From Hyphomicrobiales bacterium (lineage in GTDB: Bacteria; Pseudomonadota; Alphaproteobacteria; Rhizobiales; Rhizobiaceae): a stretch of 64,000 nt of DNA. The notes beneath the pieces were generated by a model. It did not search any database. It had not been told where the DNA came from and saw nothing but the letters and a program-made list of their open reading frames with translations. Position numbers and translations under genes: made by a program. Below, piece after piece: positions 29,358-38,264 of this stretch (the first letter of the stretch is position 1; every line of letters starts with the position of its first letter). The stretch spans positions 63,221 through 127,220 of the forward strand of contig UCNG01000020.1 of assembly GCA_900473915.1 (NCBI GenBank), given 5' to 3'.

Positions 29358-30817
29358 TGACGATCTGCGTCATTCTGGTAGGACGCCTCTCGGATATCGA
29401 CAATGGGGCGACGCCGCATAAGGTCATGACCACGCGCGATTATCTCGCGCATCCCGCGCTATTCAATGGGCAGTTGCGCCCGCGCATCATCAATCTGTCG
29501 CGCTCCTACGCTTATCAGAGCCGCGGCTATTACGCTTCGCTTCTGGCCGAAGCGCGGGGCCATCGCATCATTCCCTCCGTGGAAACGATGATCGATCTAT
29601 CGGAGCGCCGGCTCTATGAAAACGCCGTTCCCGAACTGGAAGACATGCTGAACAGGGCGCTCGGCAAGCATCCGGAAAAAGCGCCGGAAACAATCCATGT
29701 GCATTTCGGTCTTGCCGACGATCCCGAGTTTGAACGGTTCGGACGGCTGCTCTTCGACTGGTTTCGCGCGCCCTCGCTGGAAGTCACGATCAAGCCCGGT
29801 GAATGGGCGCGAATCCAGAAGATCGGCTTTGCAAATATCGCGAAGTTTAGCAAAGCGCAGAAAGAACGCTTCGAGGAGGCGCTCGATCGCTATACCCAGC
29901 GTGAGTGGCGTGCCGCCCGCCCCAAGGTACCGGCGCGCTATTCCTTTGCAACACTGTGCGATCCAAAGGAGGCCATGCCGCCCTCGACAGTTTCCACGCT
30001 GAAGCATTGGGCGAGGATTGCGGCGCGGCTCGGCGTGGAGGTGGAACCGATCGGCAAGCGTGATCTGCCGCGGCTTGCCAATTATGACGCCCTGTTCATC
30101 CGCGAAACGACGTCGATTTCCAATCACACCTACCGTTTTGCACGGCGCGCGCAGCAGGAAAACATGCCGGTGATCGATGATCCGATTTCCATGATCCGCT
30201 GCACCAACAAGGTCTATCTGCACGAATTGATGCAGGCGAACGATGTGGCGGTTCCGCCAACGGTGATGATCGCGGGCGAGGAAGATCTGGAGCGAGCCGC
30301 CGATATGCTCGGCTTTCCGATGGTCATCAAGATACCGGATTCGTCATTTTCGCGCGGCGTGAAGAAGGTGAAGGATTTTGCCGAACTGAAAGCGCTCGCC
30401 ACATTATGGCTGGAGGACAGCGATCTCCTGCTGGCGCAGAAATATATGCCGACGAAGTTCGACTGGCGCGTTGGCGTTCTTGACGGCAAGCCGCTGTTCA
30501 TCTGCCAGTATATGATGGCGAAGAACCACTGGCAGATCGTCAAGCACGATACGGGCGGCAAGCCGCTGGAAGGCGGATTTCGTTCCTATGCGCTGGGCGA
30601 TGCGCCGCCATCGGTACTGGAAACCGGCTTGCGGGCTGCACGCTGCATCGGCGACGGACTCTATGGCGTCGACCTGAAGGAAACGGACGATGGGGTTGTG
30701 GTGATCGAGGTCAACGACAATCCCAATCTCGAACACGGTATCGAGGATGCAGCCGAAAAGGACGAGGTCTGGATCAAGCTGACCCGCTGGTTCACCGACC
30801 GGCTGGATCGGAAATAG
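29357..30817 (+). CDS. RimK-like ATP-grasp ligase with RLAN N-terminal domain
   Basis: 486 residues. The N-terminal 180 residues (with GRLSDIDNGATPHKVMTTRDYLA and RIINLSRSYAYQSRGYYASL) resemble the RimK-like ATP-grasp N-terminal domain. The C-terminal ATP-grasp fold has VMIAGEEDLERAADMLGFP, VIKIPDSSFSRGVKKV, and VDLKETDDGVVVIEVNDNPN (about 436-455), with the metal-binding Glu/Asn residues. RimK relatives add amino acids to a protein or peptide carboxylate. It overlaps the GNAT-C39 gene by four bases. A role in ligating amino acids to an unidentified carrier peptide or metabolite is inferred. Confidence 0.85.
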   Translation: MTICVILVGRLSDIDNGATPHKVMTTRDYLAHPALFNGQLRPRIINLSRSYAYQSRGYYASLLAEARGHRIIPSVETMIDLSERRLYENAVPELEDMLNRALGKHPEKAPETIHVHFGLADDPEFERFGRLLFDWFRAPSLEVTIKPGEWARIQKIGFANIAKFSKAQKERFEEALDRYTQREWRAARPKVPARYSFATLCDPKEAMPPSTVSTLKHWARIAARLGVEVEPIGKRDLPRLANYDALFIRETTSISNHTYRFARRAQQENMPVIDDPISMIRCTNKVYLHELMQANDVAVPPTVMIAGEEDLERAADMLGFPMVIKIPDSSFSRGVKKVKDFAELKALATLWLEDSDLLLAQKYMPTKFDWRVGVLDGKPLFICQYMMAKNHWQIVKHDTGGKPLEGGFRSYALGDAPPSVLETGLRAARCIGDGLYGVDLKETDDGVVVIEVNDNPNLEHGIEDAAEKDEVWIKLTRWFTDRLDRK

Positions 30818-30847
30818 ATCCAGCAGTCAGGCGAAGTGCAGCTGAAA

Positions 30848-31204
30848 TCAAAGCGGCGTAAAGCAGACCTTGGTGTGTCCCGCGCCGATGAAACCCAGAC
30901 GGCCTGCGGCACCCTTTGACAGGTCGAGAACACGTCCCTTGATAAACGGGCCGCGATCGTTGATGCGCACGACAAGCGACTTGCCGTTTCTCTGATTGGT
31001 AACCTTGACCTTGCTGCCAAGCGGCAGGGTGCGATGTGCTGCGGTCAGGCCGGACGGGTTCATGCGTTCACCCGAAGCCGTGCGGGAAGTGAGGGCGTAC
31101 CAGGAGGCACCGCCGCATTGCTGTGCTGAAGCCTCGATTGCGGTGGCCGAGAGAAGACCGGTTGCCGCAACGGCAAGCATAGCCATACGGGTCTTGAAAG
31201 TCAT
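30848..31204 (-). CDS. RlpA-like septal-ring lytic transglycosylase (short, no SPOR domain)
   Basis: 118 residues with a signal peptide ([18 protein letters not shown]..., cleavage near ASAQQ) and no lipobox. The double-psi beta-barrel core has [39 protein letters not shown], and [19 protein letters not shown], which is the catalytic-site region of RlpA proteins. The C-terminal SPOR domain found in long RlpA is absent. It probably acts on denuded peptidoglycan in the periplasm. It converges with the RimK-like gene. Confidence 0.9.
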   Translation of the reverse strand: MTFKTRMAMLAVAATGLLSATAIEASAQQCGGASWYALTSRTASGERMNPSGLTAAHRTLPLGSKVKVTNQRNGKSLVVRINDRGPFIKGRVLDLSKGAAGRLGFIGAGHTKVCFTPL

Positions 31205-31467
31205 GCCAGTTCCACTAGTTGTTAACGGGGTGTCCCACAGTTGTCGCTGAGAAAGACGGTTCCGAACTGGAATCTAAATGTGGCGCTGGCGTGGTTCGAA
31301 TGAGAACATTGTGCGATAAATGAATCTATATCGCCTAGGGAAAATCATCCTATACTGGCCGTTGTTTACTTCATATCTCAAACATAACACAGGAATATTA
31401 GGAAGTGTTTGGGTTGATTGCTGTAGAGCTGTTTACGATTCGTTAGGAATCTGCGGCGCGGCTTTGC

Positions 31468-31547
31468 TGCACCTTGATTTCGCGCGCGGATCGCAAGAAA
31501 AGCTGCTTGCGTGTCCGGTAGCCGAGCCCGCCCAAGGTGCAATTTTT
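31468..31547 (+). ncRNA. Candidate structured RNA or terminator-like element
   Basis: TGCACCTTG (31468-31476) pairs over 9 bp with CAAGGTGCA (31533-31541), followed by ATTTTTATTT. Inside lies CGCAAG (31492-31497) pairing with CTTGCG (31506-31511). This is the shape of a small RNA ending in an intrinsic terminator, but no promoter is clear and no known family was recognised. Confidence 0.3.
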
Positions 31548-31659
31548 ATTTGCAAGGTAAGTTTTCAGCGCCGGCGGCGAAGTTGACAAATTAAGGCGTT
31601 TTGGGGGCAAATTTGCAATTTCTGACTGTGTTCCAGAAACTCCCCTCGAACTTCAAAAG

Positions 31660-31668
31660 TTATCCACA
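31660..31668 (+). promoter_or_regulatory. Perfect DnaA-box sequence TTATCCACA
   Basis: The nonamer TTATCCACA matches the bacterial DnaA-box consensus at all nine positions. It stands alone in an intergenic region; no cluster of boxes was seen, so it is not evidence of the chromosomal origin. Confidence 0.4.
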
Positions 31669-31768
31669 GGCCCGAAAGATGGTGAGATGACGTTTCTTTG
31701 ACTAGTGTCACCCTGCACGAAACCGCTGAATTCCTGCTATAAGCGTTCAGATCAGACGACGGAACGCC

Positions 31769-32185
31769 ATGCAGGACCACCCGAAAAAAGACAGGATCCA
31801 TACCGCTTCGCCCGCGATTTCGGCGAGCAAGCGGATCGTCTATCTTTGCCTCGGCTTTCTCATGCTCGGACTTGGAATTGTGGGTGCCTTCCTGCCGGTC
31901 ATGCCGACAACGATCTTCATCATTTTTGCCGCATGGTTCTTTGCGCGGTCTTCGCCAAAGATCGAGGCACGGCTGCTGGCCGATCAGCGTTTCGGACCGC
32001 TGGTCATCAAATGGCGCGAGCGTGGCGCCATCCCGCCGCGCGCCAAGCTTTACGCATGTCTTGGCATGACGGTCGGTTATGGCCTGTTCTGGTGGGGTGC
32101 AAAACCCGGCTGGCTGCTGGCAGGAGCGGTGACGCTGTTCATGCTGGGTTCCGCCGCTTATGTATTGTCACGCCCGAACGAGTAA
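31769..32185 (+). CDS. DUF454 (YbaN-like) membrane protein
   Basis: 138 residues with three or four hydrophobic helices. The signature YLCLGFLMLGLGIVGAFLP (about 31-49) and MPTTIFIIFAAWFFARSSP (about 51-69) is followed by WRERGAIPPRAKLYACLGM. This fits the DUF454/YbaN family of inner-membrane proteins with no assigned function. It converges with the solute-binding protein gene, with only about 11 bp between the stops. Confidence 0.92.
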   Translation: MQDHPKKDRIHTASPAISASKRIVYLCLGFLMLGLGIVGAFLPVMPTTIFIIFAAWFFARSSPKIEARLLADQRFGPLVIKWRERGAIPPRAKLYACLGMTVGYGLFWWGAKPGWLLAGAVTLFMLGSAAYVLSRPNE

Positions 32186-32196
32186 GTTCATCCGCC

Positions 32197-33045
32197 TTAC
32201 GGCGTCACATCAAATCCGAACCATTTTTCGGACAGTCTTTTGATGGTGCCATCGGCCTTCGCTGCCATGATTGCAGAATTGAATTGGTGCTTGAGATCAG
32301 CTTCGTCCTTGCGCAGGCCGACAGCGACCCCGCGCCCGAGCAGGCCGCCTTTGAAAAGTGGCCCGGTCATGACTACATTCGCGTAGGCTGGCGTCTTCTG
32401 GATCGTATTCAGATAGGACCGCGCGGTAACCTGCATATCGATGCGTCCGCTTTTGAGGTCGAGATCGACTTGTTCGGCGGTCTTGTACTCACGGATCGTG
32501 GTTCCCTGGCTGAAATAGGTATCGACCAGCATCTGGGCTATCGATCCTCCCACAACGCCGATAGTTGCTCCCTTTAGCTCTGCGGCAAAGTCCCGAACAA
32601 CCTTTTCGGTGTCTGCCTGATTGCCGGAAAGGTCGAGGTTTTCGTTCGAATGAGAAAGTCCGCTATAAGGACTGTCGCGCAAGGTGGCGAAGACTTGCGG
32701 AGTGCGGGCATAGGAGGTGGAGAAATCGATGATTTTCTCGCGCGCTTCCGTCGCCGACAGGGCGCCCATGACTGCATCGGCTTTTCCAGCTTGCAGGCTT
32801 GGGATGATGGCATCGAAAGGGATGGCAATAAAATTGCATTCGACGTTCATCGTCTGACAAAGATATTTGCCAAGCTCGACTTCATAACCGTCGAGCGTGC
32901 CGTCTGATTGTGTGAGATTGTAGGGCCGAAAGTATCCCTCGGTAGCAATGGTGAGCGCGGGGTGCCCACCTTGAGCATAAGACGGCAGCGACCAGCTTGC
33001 GAGCGCTGTTATCCAGACGAGATTGAACAGACGTGGATAGGTCAC
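32197..33045 (-). CDS. Amino-acid ABC transporter-type solute-binding protein, orphan
   Basis: 282 residues from GTG 33045, preceded by AAGG; a GTG 21 bp upstream (33066) is also possible. A signal peptide ends near PSYAQG. Periplasmic-binding-protein type 3 features follow: IATEGYFRPYNLTQSDGTLDGYEVELGKYLC, GKADAVMGALSATEAREKIIDFS, and near the end GLRKDEADLKHQFNSAI. No permease or ATPase gene is adjacent, so it either serves a transporter encoded elsewhere or has a signalling role. It is divergent from the pst operon. Confidence 0.88.
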   Translation of the reverse strand: MTYPRLFNLVWITALASWSLPSYAQGGHPALTIATEGYFRPYNLTQSDGTLDGYEVELGKYLCQTMNVECNFIAIPFDAIIPSLQAGKADAVMGALSATEAREKIIDFSTSYARTPQVFATLRDSPYSGLSHSNENLDLSGNQADTEKVVRDFAAELKGATIGVVGGSIAQMLVDTYFSQGTTIREYKTAEQVDLDLKSGRIDMQVTARSYLNTIQKTPAYANVVMTGPLFKGGLLGRGVAVGLRKDEADLKHQFNSAIMAAKADGTIKRLSEKWFGFDVTP

Positions 33046-33251
33046 GTGGAAACCTTGTGTTGTCACCGTGTCATTCGAAGCATAGGTCGGGAAATGCGGC
33101 TGCGTAAACTGGCCGGAAATTGGGAGCCGTTATTCGCGTGGCGGGGTCCAAGCATTCGAAAACCCGACCCTCTTGCGGGCGGATGAATGCCGTCTTGTCC
33201 CTTGCCGGTTCAGTGGTCCCTGAAACCCCACAAAACCATTGGCAAACGGCT

Positions 33252-33295
33252 CTGATACAAACCTGTAACAATAGTGTCATATGAATGTAATATAG
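33252..33295 (+). promoter_or_regulatory. Four-unit tandem Pho box ahead of pstS
   Basis: Four 11-bp direct units follow without a gap: CTGATAC-AAAC (33252), CTGTAAC-AATA (33263), GTGTCAT-ATGA (33274) and ATGTAAT-ATAG (33285). The middle two match the PhoB-box pattern CTGTMAY-N4-CTGTMAY well. TAATAT (33288-33293) is a possible -10 element, as expected for PhoB-activated promoters without a -35 box. Confidence 0.8.
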
Positions 33296-33357
33296 AGCGC
33301 GTAGAGGGCTAACGACGCCACATCGTCATATGTCTTTTACAACAGGAGCCGCAGCTC

Positions 33358-34404
33358 ATGAACAAGATGATTTCCTCGACCGCAGCGCTCGCCATCGCTG
33401 CCGTTATGTCGGTTTCCGCCGCCCAGGCGCGCGATCAGATTCAGGTTGCCGGTTCCTCGACCGTTCTGCCTTATGCAAAAATCGTCGCCGAGACGTTCGG
33501 TGAAACCTTCCCGAACTTCAAGACGCCGGTTGTTGAATCGGGCGGCTCGGGCGCAGGCATCAAGGAATTCTGCAAGGGCGTCGGTGAAAACACCATCGAT
33601 ATCGCCAATGCATCGCGCGCCATGAAGGACTCGGAACTGAAGTCGTGCATCGACGTCGGCGTCAAGGACGTTCAGGAAGTACGCTTCGGCTATGACGGCA
33701 TCGTGTTTGCGACCGACGCCAAGGGTCCGGATTGGAAGCTGAAGCCGGAAGATGTCTACAAGGCGCTCGCAGCCAAGCTGGTCGTAGATGGCAAGCTGGT
33801 CGACAATCCGAACACCAAGTGGAACCAGGTCAACCCGAACCTTCCGGACTGGGACATTGCCGCCTATATCCCGGGCGAAAAGCACGGCACCCGCGAAGTG
33901 TTTGAGGAAAAAGTTCTGGCCGACGGCTGCAAGCACTCCGGCGCGTTGGACGAAATCAAGAAGACCGGCCTCGACGACAAGGCTGCCGCTTCCGCCTGTA
34001 TCGCAGTGCGTAAGGACGGCAAGGCTGTCGACATCGATGGCGATTATGCTGAAACGCTGGCTCGCATCGACTCCAATAAGACCGGCATTGGCGTTTTCGG
34101 CCTCTACTTCTTCGAGAACAATGCCGACAAGCTGAAGGTCGCCACCGTCAACGACATTACCCCTTCCGCTGCAACGGTTGCTTCGGGCGAATATCCGGTG
34201 TCGCGTCCGCTGTTCTTCTACGTGAAGAAGGCGCATCTCGGCGTCATCCCGGGCCTCAAGGAATATGTTGAGTTCTTCCTCAACGACCAGATGATCGGTC
34301 CTGACGGCCCGCTCGCCGAATACGGTCTGGTTCCGGCCCCGGATGCAGAACGTGAAGCACAGCGCGCTGGCTTCGCCGAAGGCAAGACGTTGGCTGCGAA
34401 GTAA
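33358..34404 (+). CDS. pstS: Phosphate ABC transporter, substrate-binding protein
   Basis: 348 residues with a Sec signal peptide ending near AQARDQIQ. The phosphate-binding fold shows VAGSSTVLPYAKIVAETF (about 30-47), ESGGSGAGIKEFCKGVG (about 59-75), and IANASRAMKDSE. These are the conserved Ser/Gly/Arg contacts of PstS. The protein binds inorganic phosphate in the periplasm for the PstCAB permease. It is the first gene of the Pho-controlled operon, behind a four-unit Pho box. A hairpin separates it from pstC, which would allow higher expression of the binding protein. Confidence 0.95.
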   Translation: MNKMISSTAALAIAAVMSVSAAQARDQIQVAGSSTVLPYAKIVAETFGETFPNFKTPVVESGGSGAGIKEFCKGVGENTIDIANASRAMKDSELKSCIDVGVKDVQEVRFGYDGIVFATDAKGPDWKLKPEDVYKALAAKLVVDGKLVDNPNTKWNQVNPNLPDWDIAAYIPGEKHGTREVFEEKVLADGCKHSGALDEIKKTGLDDKAAASACIAVRKDGKAVDIDGDYAETLARIDSNKTGIGVFGLYFFENNADKLKVATVNDITPSAATVASGEYPVSRPLFFYVKKAHLGVIPGLKEYVEFFLNDQMIGPDGPLAEYGLVPAPDAEREAQRAGFAEGKTLAAK

Positions 34405-34417
34405 GTTTTGATCTGTG

Positions 34418-34452
34418 GAACGCGGGGATGAGAAATCTCCGCGTTCTTCTCC
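34418..34452 (+). terminator. Hairpin between pstS and pstC
   Basis: GAACGCGGGGAT pairs over 12 bp with ATCTCCGCGTTC (one G-T pair), followed by TTCTCCTTTCG. It is probably a partial terminator or an mRNA-stabilising structure that raises pstS over the downstream genes. Confidence 0.6.
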
Positions 34453-34555
34453 TTTCGCGCCTTTATATTATGACAGGCGCATTCGCGCGGAACGGCATGG
34501 GTGGAAGCTGCACCTCAAAGCCATCCGCATTCATCAGGGCAACCGGGGAAATTGA

Positions 34556-36049
34556 ATGTCCTTCTTTCTGGTTCTCGTCAGTATCGTTGCAATCGGGCTG
34601 ATCGGATTCTTCATAGGCCGCCAGCGTGCCGTTGCACTGGACAAGGCGCAGTCGGCTTCCGCAAAAGCCTCGCCGACCGAGAAAATGCATTCCCGCCCGC
34701 ATTATCACGGCTGGTGGGTTTTCCTCGTTTCAGCGTTGCCCGCGGTTCTGTTCCTCGCCATATGGGCCCTTGGAACGTCGGTTTATATCGATCACAGTGC
34801 GACCGCCCGCTTGCCGGATGCCATTGAGGAAGGTTCCTTCACCAATCGCAGCCTGCAACTCGGCATGGTTCGCGGTCTGGCCAGCGGGCTTGACCGGCTG
34901 ACGCCAACCGAACTGGAAAGCTTTCCATCGAATTATCAGGATGCTCGCACGCTTCTGGGCGCAAAGGGCGTGGCGCTCGCGACCGAAGGCGCGGATTATA
35001 TGGTGCCGATCGCGCTGTACCTGAAAAAGGCAACGGCGCTGACGCACACCATCGGTTCCGCAGTTTCTCTGGTGATCGCCGTCGCGGGCCTGATCTTCGG
35101 GCTTTCCACGATCAGCCGGCGCATGCGTGCGCGCAACAATGTCGAGCGGATCGTTCTCTGGGGCCTGATTGCAGCCTCCGGCATCGCCATCCTGACGACA
35201 GTCGGCATCATCTGCTCGATGCTGTTCCAGACCATCAGCTTCTTCCAGTCCGTTTCGCCGTGGGACTTCTTTTTCGGCACGGTGTGGGACCCGCGCTTTG
35301 CCGCTGCCGGGTCGGGTGGCGAGACGGGCCAGTTTGGTCTCATCCCGCTTCTGGCAGGCACGCTCTATATCGCATTCGTGGCCATGCTGTTCGCGGTTCC
35401 GGTCGGATTGTTCGCGGCCATTTACATGGCCGAATATGCTTCGCCTCGCGTGCGCACCATCGTAAAGCCGGTTCTGGAGCTTCTGGCGGGCATTCCCAGC
35501 ATCGTCTACGGCTTCTTCGCGCTCGTGACTGTCGGACCTTTCCTGCGCGATCTCTCGATTGCCATTGCAGGCGGGCAGGGTTTTATCATGGCGCAGAGCG
35601 TCCTGACCGCCGGTCTCGTCATGGGCGTGATGCTTATCCCGTTCGTATCCTCGCTTTCCGACGACATCATCACCGCCGTGCCGCGTGCGTTGCGTGACGG
35701 CTCGCTCGGCCTCGGCGCGACCCGCTCCGAAACCATCAAGCGGGTGGTCCTTCCGGCGGCATTGCCTGGCATCGTCGGCGCGCTTCTGATGACCGCCTCC
35801 CGCGCCATCGGTGAGACCATGATCGTGGTGCTCGCTGCAGGTGTTGCGGCACGCATCAACATCAATCCATTCGAGGCGATGACCACCATCACGGTGAAGA
35901 TCGTCAATCAGCTCACTGGCGACCTTGAGTTCAACTCGCCGCAGACGCTGGTGGCCTTTGCACTCGGCATCACGCTTTTCGTCCTGACGCTGATCATGAA
36001 CATCTTTGCGCTGCACATCGTGCGCAAGTACCGGGAGCAGTACGAATAA
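34556..36049 (+). CDS. pstC: Phosphate ABC transporter permease subunit
   Basis: 497 residues, longer than enterobacterial PstC. An N-terminal extension carries transmembrane helices and a soluble stretch (about 55-160). The permease core (about 250-497) has LLAGTLYIAFVAMLFAVPVG and the EAA-like loop SLGLGATRSETIKRVVLPAALPG (about 382-404) that contacts PstB. It sits in the inner membrane with PstA. pstA overlaps its stop (ATAATG), consistent with coupled translation. Confidence 0.95.
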   Translation: MSFFLVLVSIVAIGLIGFFIGRQRAVALDKAQSASAKASPTEKMHSRPHYHGWWVFLVSALPAVLFLAIWALGTSVYIDHSATARLPDAIEEGSFTNRSLQLGMVRGLASGLDRLTPTELESFPSNYQDARTLLGAKGVALATEGADYMVPIALYLKKATALTHTIGSAVSLVIAVAGLIFGLSTISRRMRARNNVERIVLWGLIAASGIAILTTVGIICSMLFQTISFFQSVSPWDFFFGTVWDPRFAAAGSGGETGQFGLIPLLAGTLYIAFVAMLFAVPVGLFAAIYMAEYASPRVRTIVKPVLELLAGIPSIVYGFFALVTVGPFLRDLSIAIAGGQGFIMAQSVLTAGLVMGVMLIPFVSSLSDDIITAVPRALRDGSLGLGATRSETIKRVVLPAALPGIVGALLMTASRAIGETMIVVLAAGVAARININPFEAMTTITVKIVNQLTGDLEFNSPQTLVAFALGITLFVLTLIMNIFALHIVRKYREQYE

Positions 36050-37365
36050 TGACCGATACGACCTTTAACACCAGCGGCGCCACGGCACGGCCGGCACGCC
36101 GCGATATTGGAATCAAGCGTCGCTACGCTGCTGAACGCCGCTTCCGCTACTATGGCATTGCCGCAATTGCCATCGGTGTGTTCTTCCTGTGCGCGCTCCT
36201 GTTTTCGGTCTTTTCCAAGGGCTATACTGCCTTCTGGCAGACGACGCTCTATCTGCCGGTCAAGCTTGAGGAAAAGGTGATCGATCCGGGCAACAAGCGT
36301 GCTACCGATCCGAATGTGCTGATCACCGCCAACTATCCGCTGCTGGTTCGCAACGCCCTGGCCGAAAAGCTTGGTGTTTCCACGACCGACCGGCCGGCTA
36401 TGCGCGATCTGGGCCGCTTCTATTCCGACGGCGTACGCATTCAGCTGCGCAAGATCGTGATGGACAATCCGTCGCTCATCGGGACGACGCAGACCGTTCC
36501 GGTTCTGGCAGGCGCTGACATCGATTCCGCCTTCAAGGGACAGATCGATCTTTCCGTGCCGGAGACGAGCCGCAAGGTTTCCGACCGTCAGGTCGGCTGG
36601 ATGAAGACGCTTTCGGAAGAAGGCGTCATGAAGGAGGCCTTCAATACGGGTCTGTTTACGTTCGGCGCATCCAGCCGCCCGGAAACCTCCGGTCTCGGGG
36701 TTGCGCTGGTTGGCTCGCTCTACATGATGCTCATCGTTCTCGGCCTCTCGCTGCCTATCGGCGTTGCTGCTTCGATCTATCTGGAAGAGTTCGCCAAGAA
36801 GAACCGGTTCACCGACATGATCGAGGTGAACATCAACAATCTGGCGGCCGTGCCGTCCATCGTGTTCGGTCTGCTCGGACTTGCGGTTTTCATCAATTTC
36901 TTCGGCCTGCCGCGCTCTGCGTCGCTGGTCGGTGGTCTGGTACTGACATTGATGACGCTTCCCACCATCATCATCGCAACGCGTGCCGCGCTGCGTGCCG
37001 TGCCACCGTCCATTCGCTCCGCAGCTCTCGGTCTCGGCGCATCGAAGACGCAGATGGTGTTCCACCATGTCCTGCCGCTGGCCGCACCCGGCATCCTGAC
37101 CGGCACGATCATCGGTCTCGCCCATGCGCTTGGTGAAACCGCGCCGCTCCTCCTGATCGGCATGGTAGCATTCGTTGCCGATGTGCCGTCGACACCGATG
37201 GATCCGGCGACCGCTTTGCCGGTGCAGATCTATATGTGGGCAAACGAAGCAGAACGTGCCTTTGTTGAACGCACGTCAGGCGCTATCATCGTCCTGCTTC
37301 TGTTTCTGGCCGTGATGAATATTGCAGCAATCATTCTGCGCCGCCGCTTCGAGCGCCGCTGGTAA
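36049..37365 (+). CDS. pstA: Phosphate ABC transporter permease subunit
   Basis: 438 residues, also with an extended N-terminal part (about 1-220, including a TM helix near 37-60) as in other Rhizobiales. The permease domain has [20 protein letters not shown] (about 223-242) and the PstB-contact loop [25 protein letters not shown] (about 323-347). It is coupled to pstC by a 1-bp overlap. pstB follows within the same operon. Confidence 0.95.
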   Translation: MTDTTFNTSGATARPARRDIGIKRRYAAERRFRYYGIAAIAIGVFFLCALLFSVFSKGYTAFWQTTLYLPVKLEEKVIDPGNKRATDPNVLITANYPLLVRNALAEKLGVSTTDRPAMRDLGRFYSDGVRIQLRKIVMDNPSLIGTTQTVPVLAGADIDSAFKGQIDLSVPETSRKVSDRQVGWMKTLSEEGVMKEAFNTGLFTFGASSRPETSGLGVALVGSLYMMLIVLGLSLPIGVAASIYLEEFAKKNRFTDMIEVNINNLAAVPSIVFGLLGLAVFINFFGLPRSASLVGGLVLTLMTLPTIIIATRAALRAVPPSIRSAALGLGASKTQMVFHHVLPLAAPGILTGTIIGLAHALGETAPLLLIGMVAFVADVPSTPMDPATALPVQIYMWANEAERAFVERTSGAIIVLLLFLAVMNIAAIILRRRFERRW

Positions 37366-37381
37366 ACGGGAGTCGCAAGCT

Positions 37382-38203
37382 ATGAACCTGATGACTGAAC
37401 GATCTCTCGAGAAAGCCGTAGGAGAAAAAATGAACGCCAACGCCAGTTCCATAAAGATGCGGGGCGACAAGGTCTGCGTGTTTTATGGCGAGAAGCAGGC
37501 TCTGTTCGACGTCGATCTGGAAATCCAGGAAAAGATGGTCACGGCGCTGATTGGTCCCTCCGGTTGCGGCAAGTCTACCTTCCTGCGTTCGCTCAACCGC
37601 ATGAATGATACGATCGAAGGCTGCAAGGTCGGCGGCAAGATCACGCTCGACAACGAGGACATTTACGATCCGAAGATCGATGTCGTTGAACTGCGGGCCC
37701 GCGTCGGCATGGTGTTCCAGAAGCCGAATCCGTTCCCGAAGTCGATTTATGAGAACGTCGCTTACGGCCCGCGCATCCACGGTCTTGCCCGCACCAAGGC
37801 TGATCTGGAGGAAATCGTCGTGACGAGCCTGCAGAAGGCCAGCCTGTTCGAAGAAGTGAAGGACCGCCTGCACGATGCGGGCACCGGTCTTTCAGGCGGC
37901 CAGCAGCAGCGCCTTTGCATTGCGCGCGCGATTGCGGTCAGCCCGGAAGTCATCCTCATGGACGAACCGTGCTCGGCGCTCGACCCGATCGCAACTGCGA
38001 AGGTGGAAGAGCTGATCGATGAACTGCGCCAGAACTATACGATCGTGATCGTCACGCACTCGATGCAGCAGGCCGCGCGCGTTTCGCAACGCACAGCCAT
38101 GTTCCATCTCGGCAATCTGGTCGAAGTGGGCGACACGGAAACCATGTTCACCGCGCCGACCGAAAAGCGCACGCAGGACTACATCACCGGACGCTTCGGC
38201 TGA
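37382..38203 (+). CDS. pstB: Phosphate ABC transporter ATP-binding protein
   Basis: 273 residues from ATG 37382 (GGGAG ribosome site). An alternative ATG at 37430 has AGGAG and is also plausible. The ABC ATPase motifs are Walker [11 protein letters not shown] (about 62-71), signature [10 protein letters not shown] (about 172-181), and Walker [14 protein letters not shown] (about 193-205). [13 protein letters not shown] is the typical PstB strand after the start. It powers phosphate uptake and, with PhoU, relays the phosphate signal to the PhoR kinase. Confidence 0.95.
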   Translation: MNLMTERSLEKAVGEKMNANASSIKMRGDKVCVFYGEKQALFDVDLEIQEKMVTALIGPSGCGKSTFLRSLNRMNDTIEGCKVGGKITLDNEDIYDPKIDVVELRARVGMVFQKPNPFPKSIYENVAYGPRIHGLARTKADLEEIVVTSLQKASLFEEVKDRLHDAGTGLSGGQQQRLCIARAIAVSPEVILMDEPCSALDPIATAKVEELIDELRQNYTIVIVTHSMQQAARVSQRTAMFHLGNLVEVGDTETMFTAPTEKRTQDYITGRFG

Positions 38204-38264
38204 TCCGGAACTGCGTTTCAACAGACAGTGCGGCTTCCCCGCAATTTTTATTACGAGGTCTACT

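Larger units (their letters stand above)
31205..31768. other. 564-bp intergenic region between rlpA and the DUF454 gene
   Basis: No supported gene; the longest frame (31320-31586, 88 codons) has no family resemblance. The region holds a perfect DnaA-box sequence, a nested hairpin with a T-rich tail, and a GCAAATTTGC palindrome (about 31607-31616). See the separate entries. Confidence 0.6.

Noticed and set aside
31320-31586. 88-codon frame in the rlpA-DUF454 gap
   Set aside because: No ribosome site and no plausible domain; it overlaps the hairpin element, so a coding role is unlikely.
31205-31768. Chromosomal replication origin
   Set aside because: Only one DnaA box was found, with no AT-rich unwinding element or adjacent hemE or dnaA-type genes.
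34730-36016. A 428-codon minus-strand frame opposite pstC
   Set aside because: It is extremely rich in His, Asp, Gly and Arg as expected for the complement of membrane-protein codons, and has no family resemblance.
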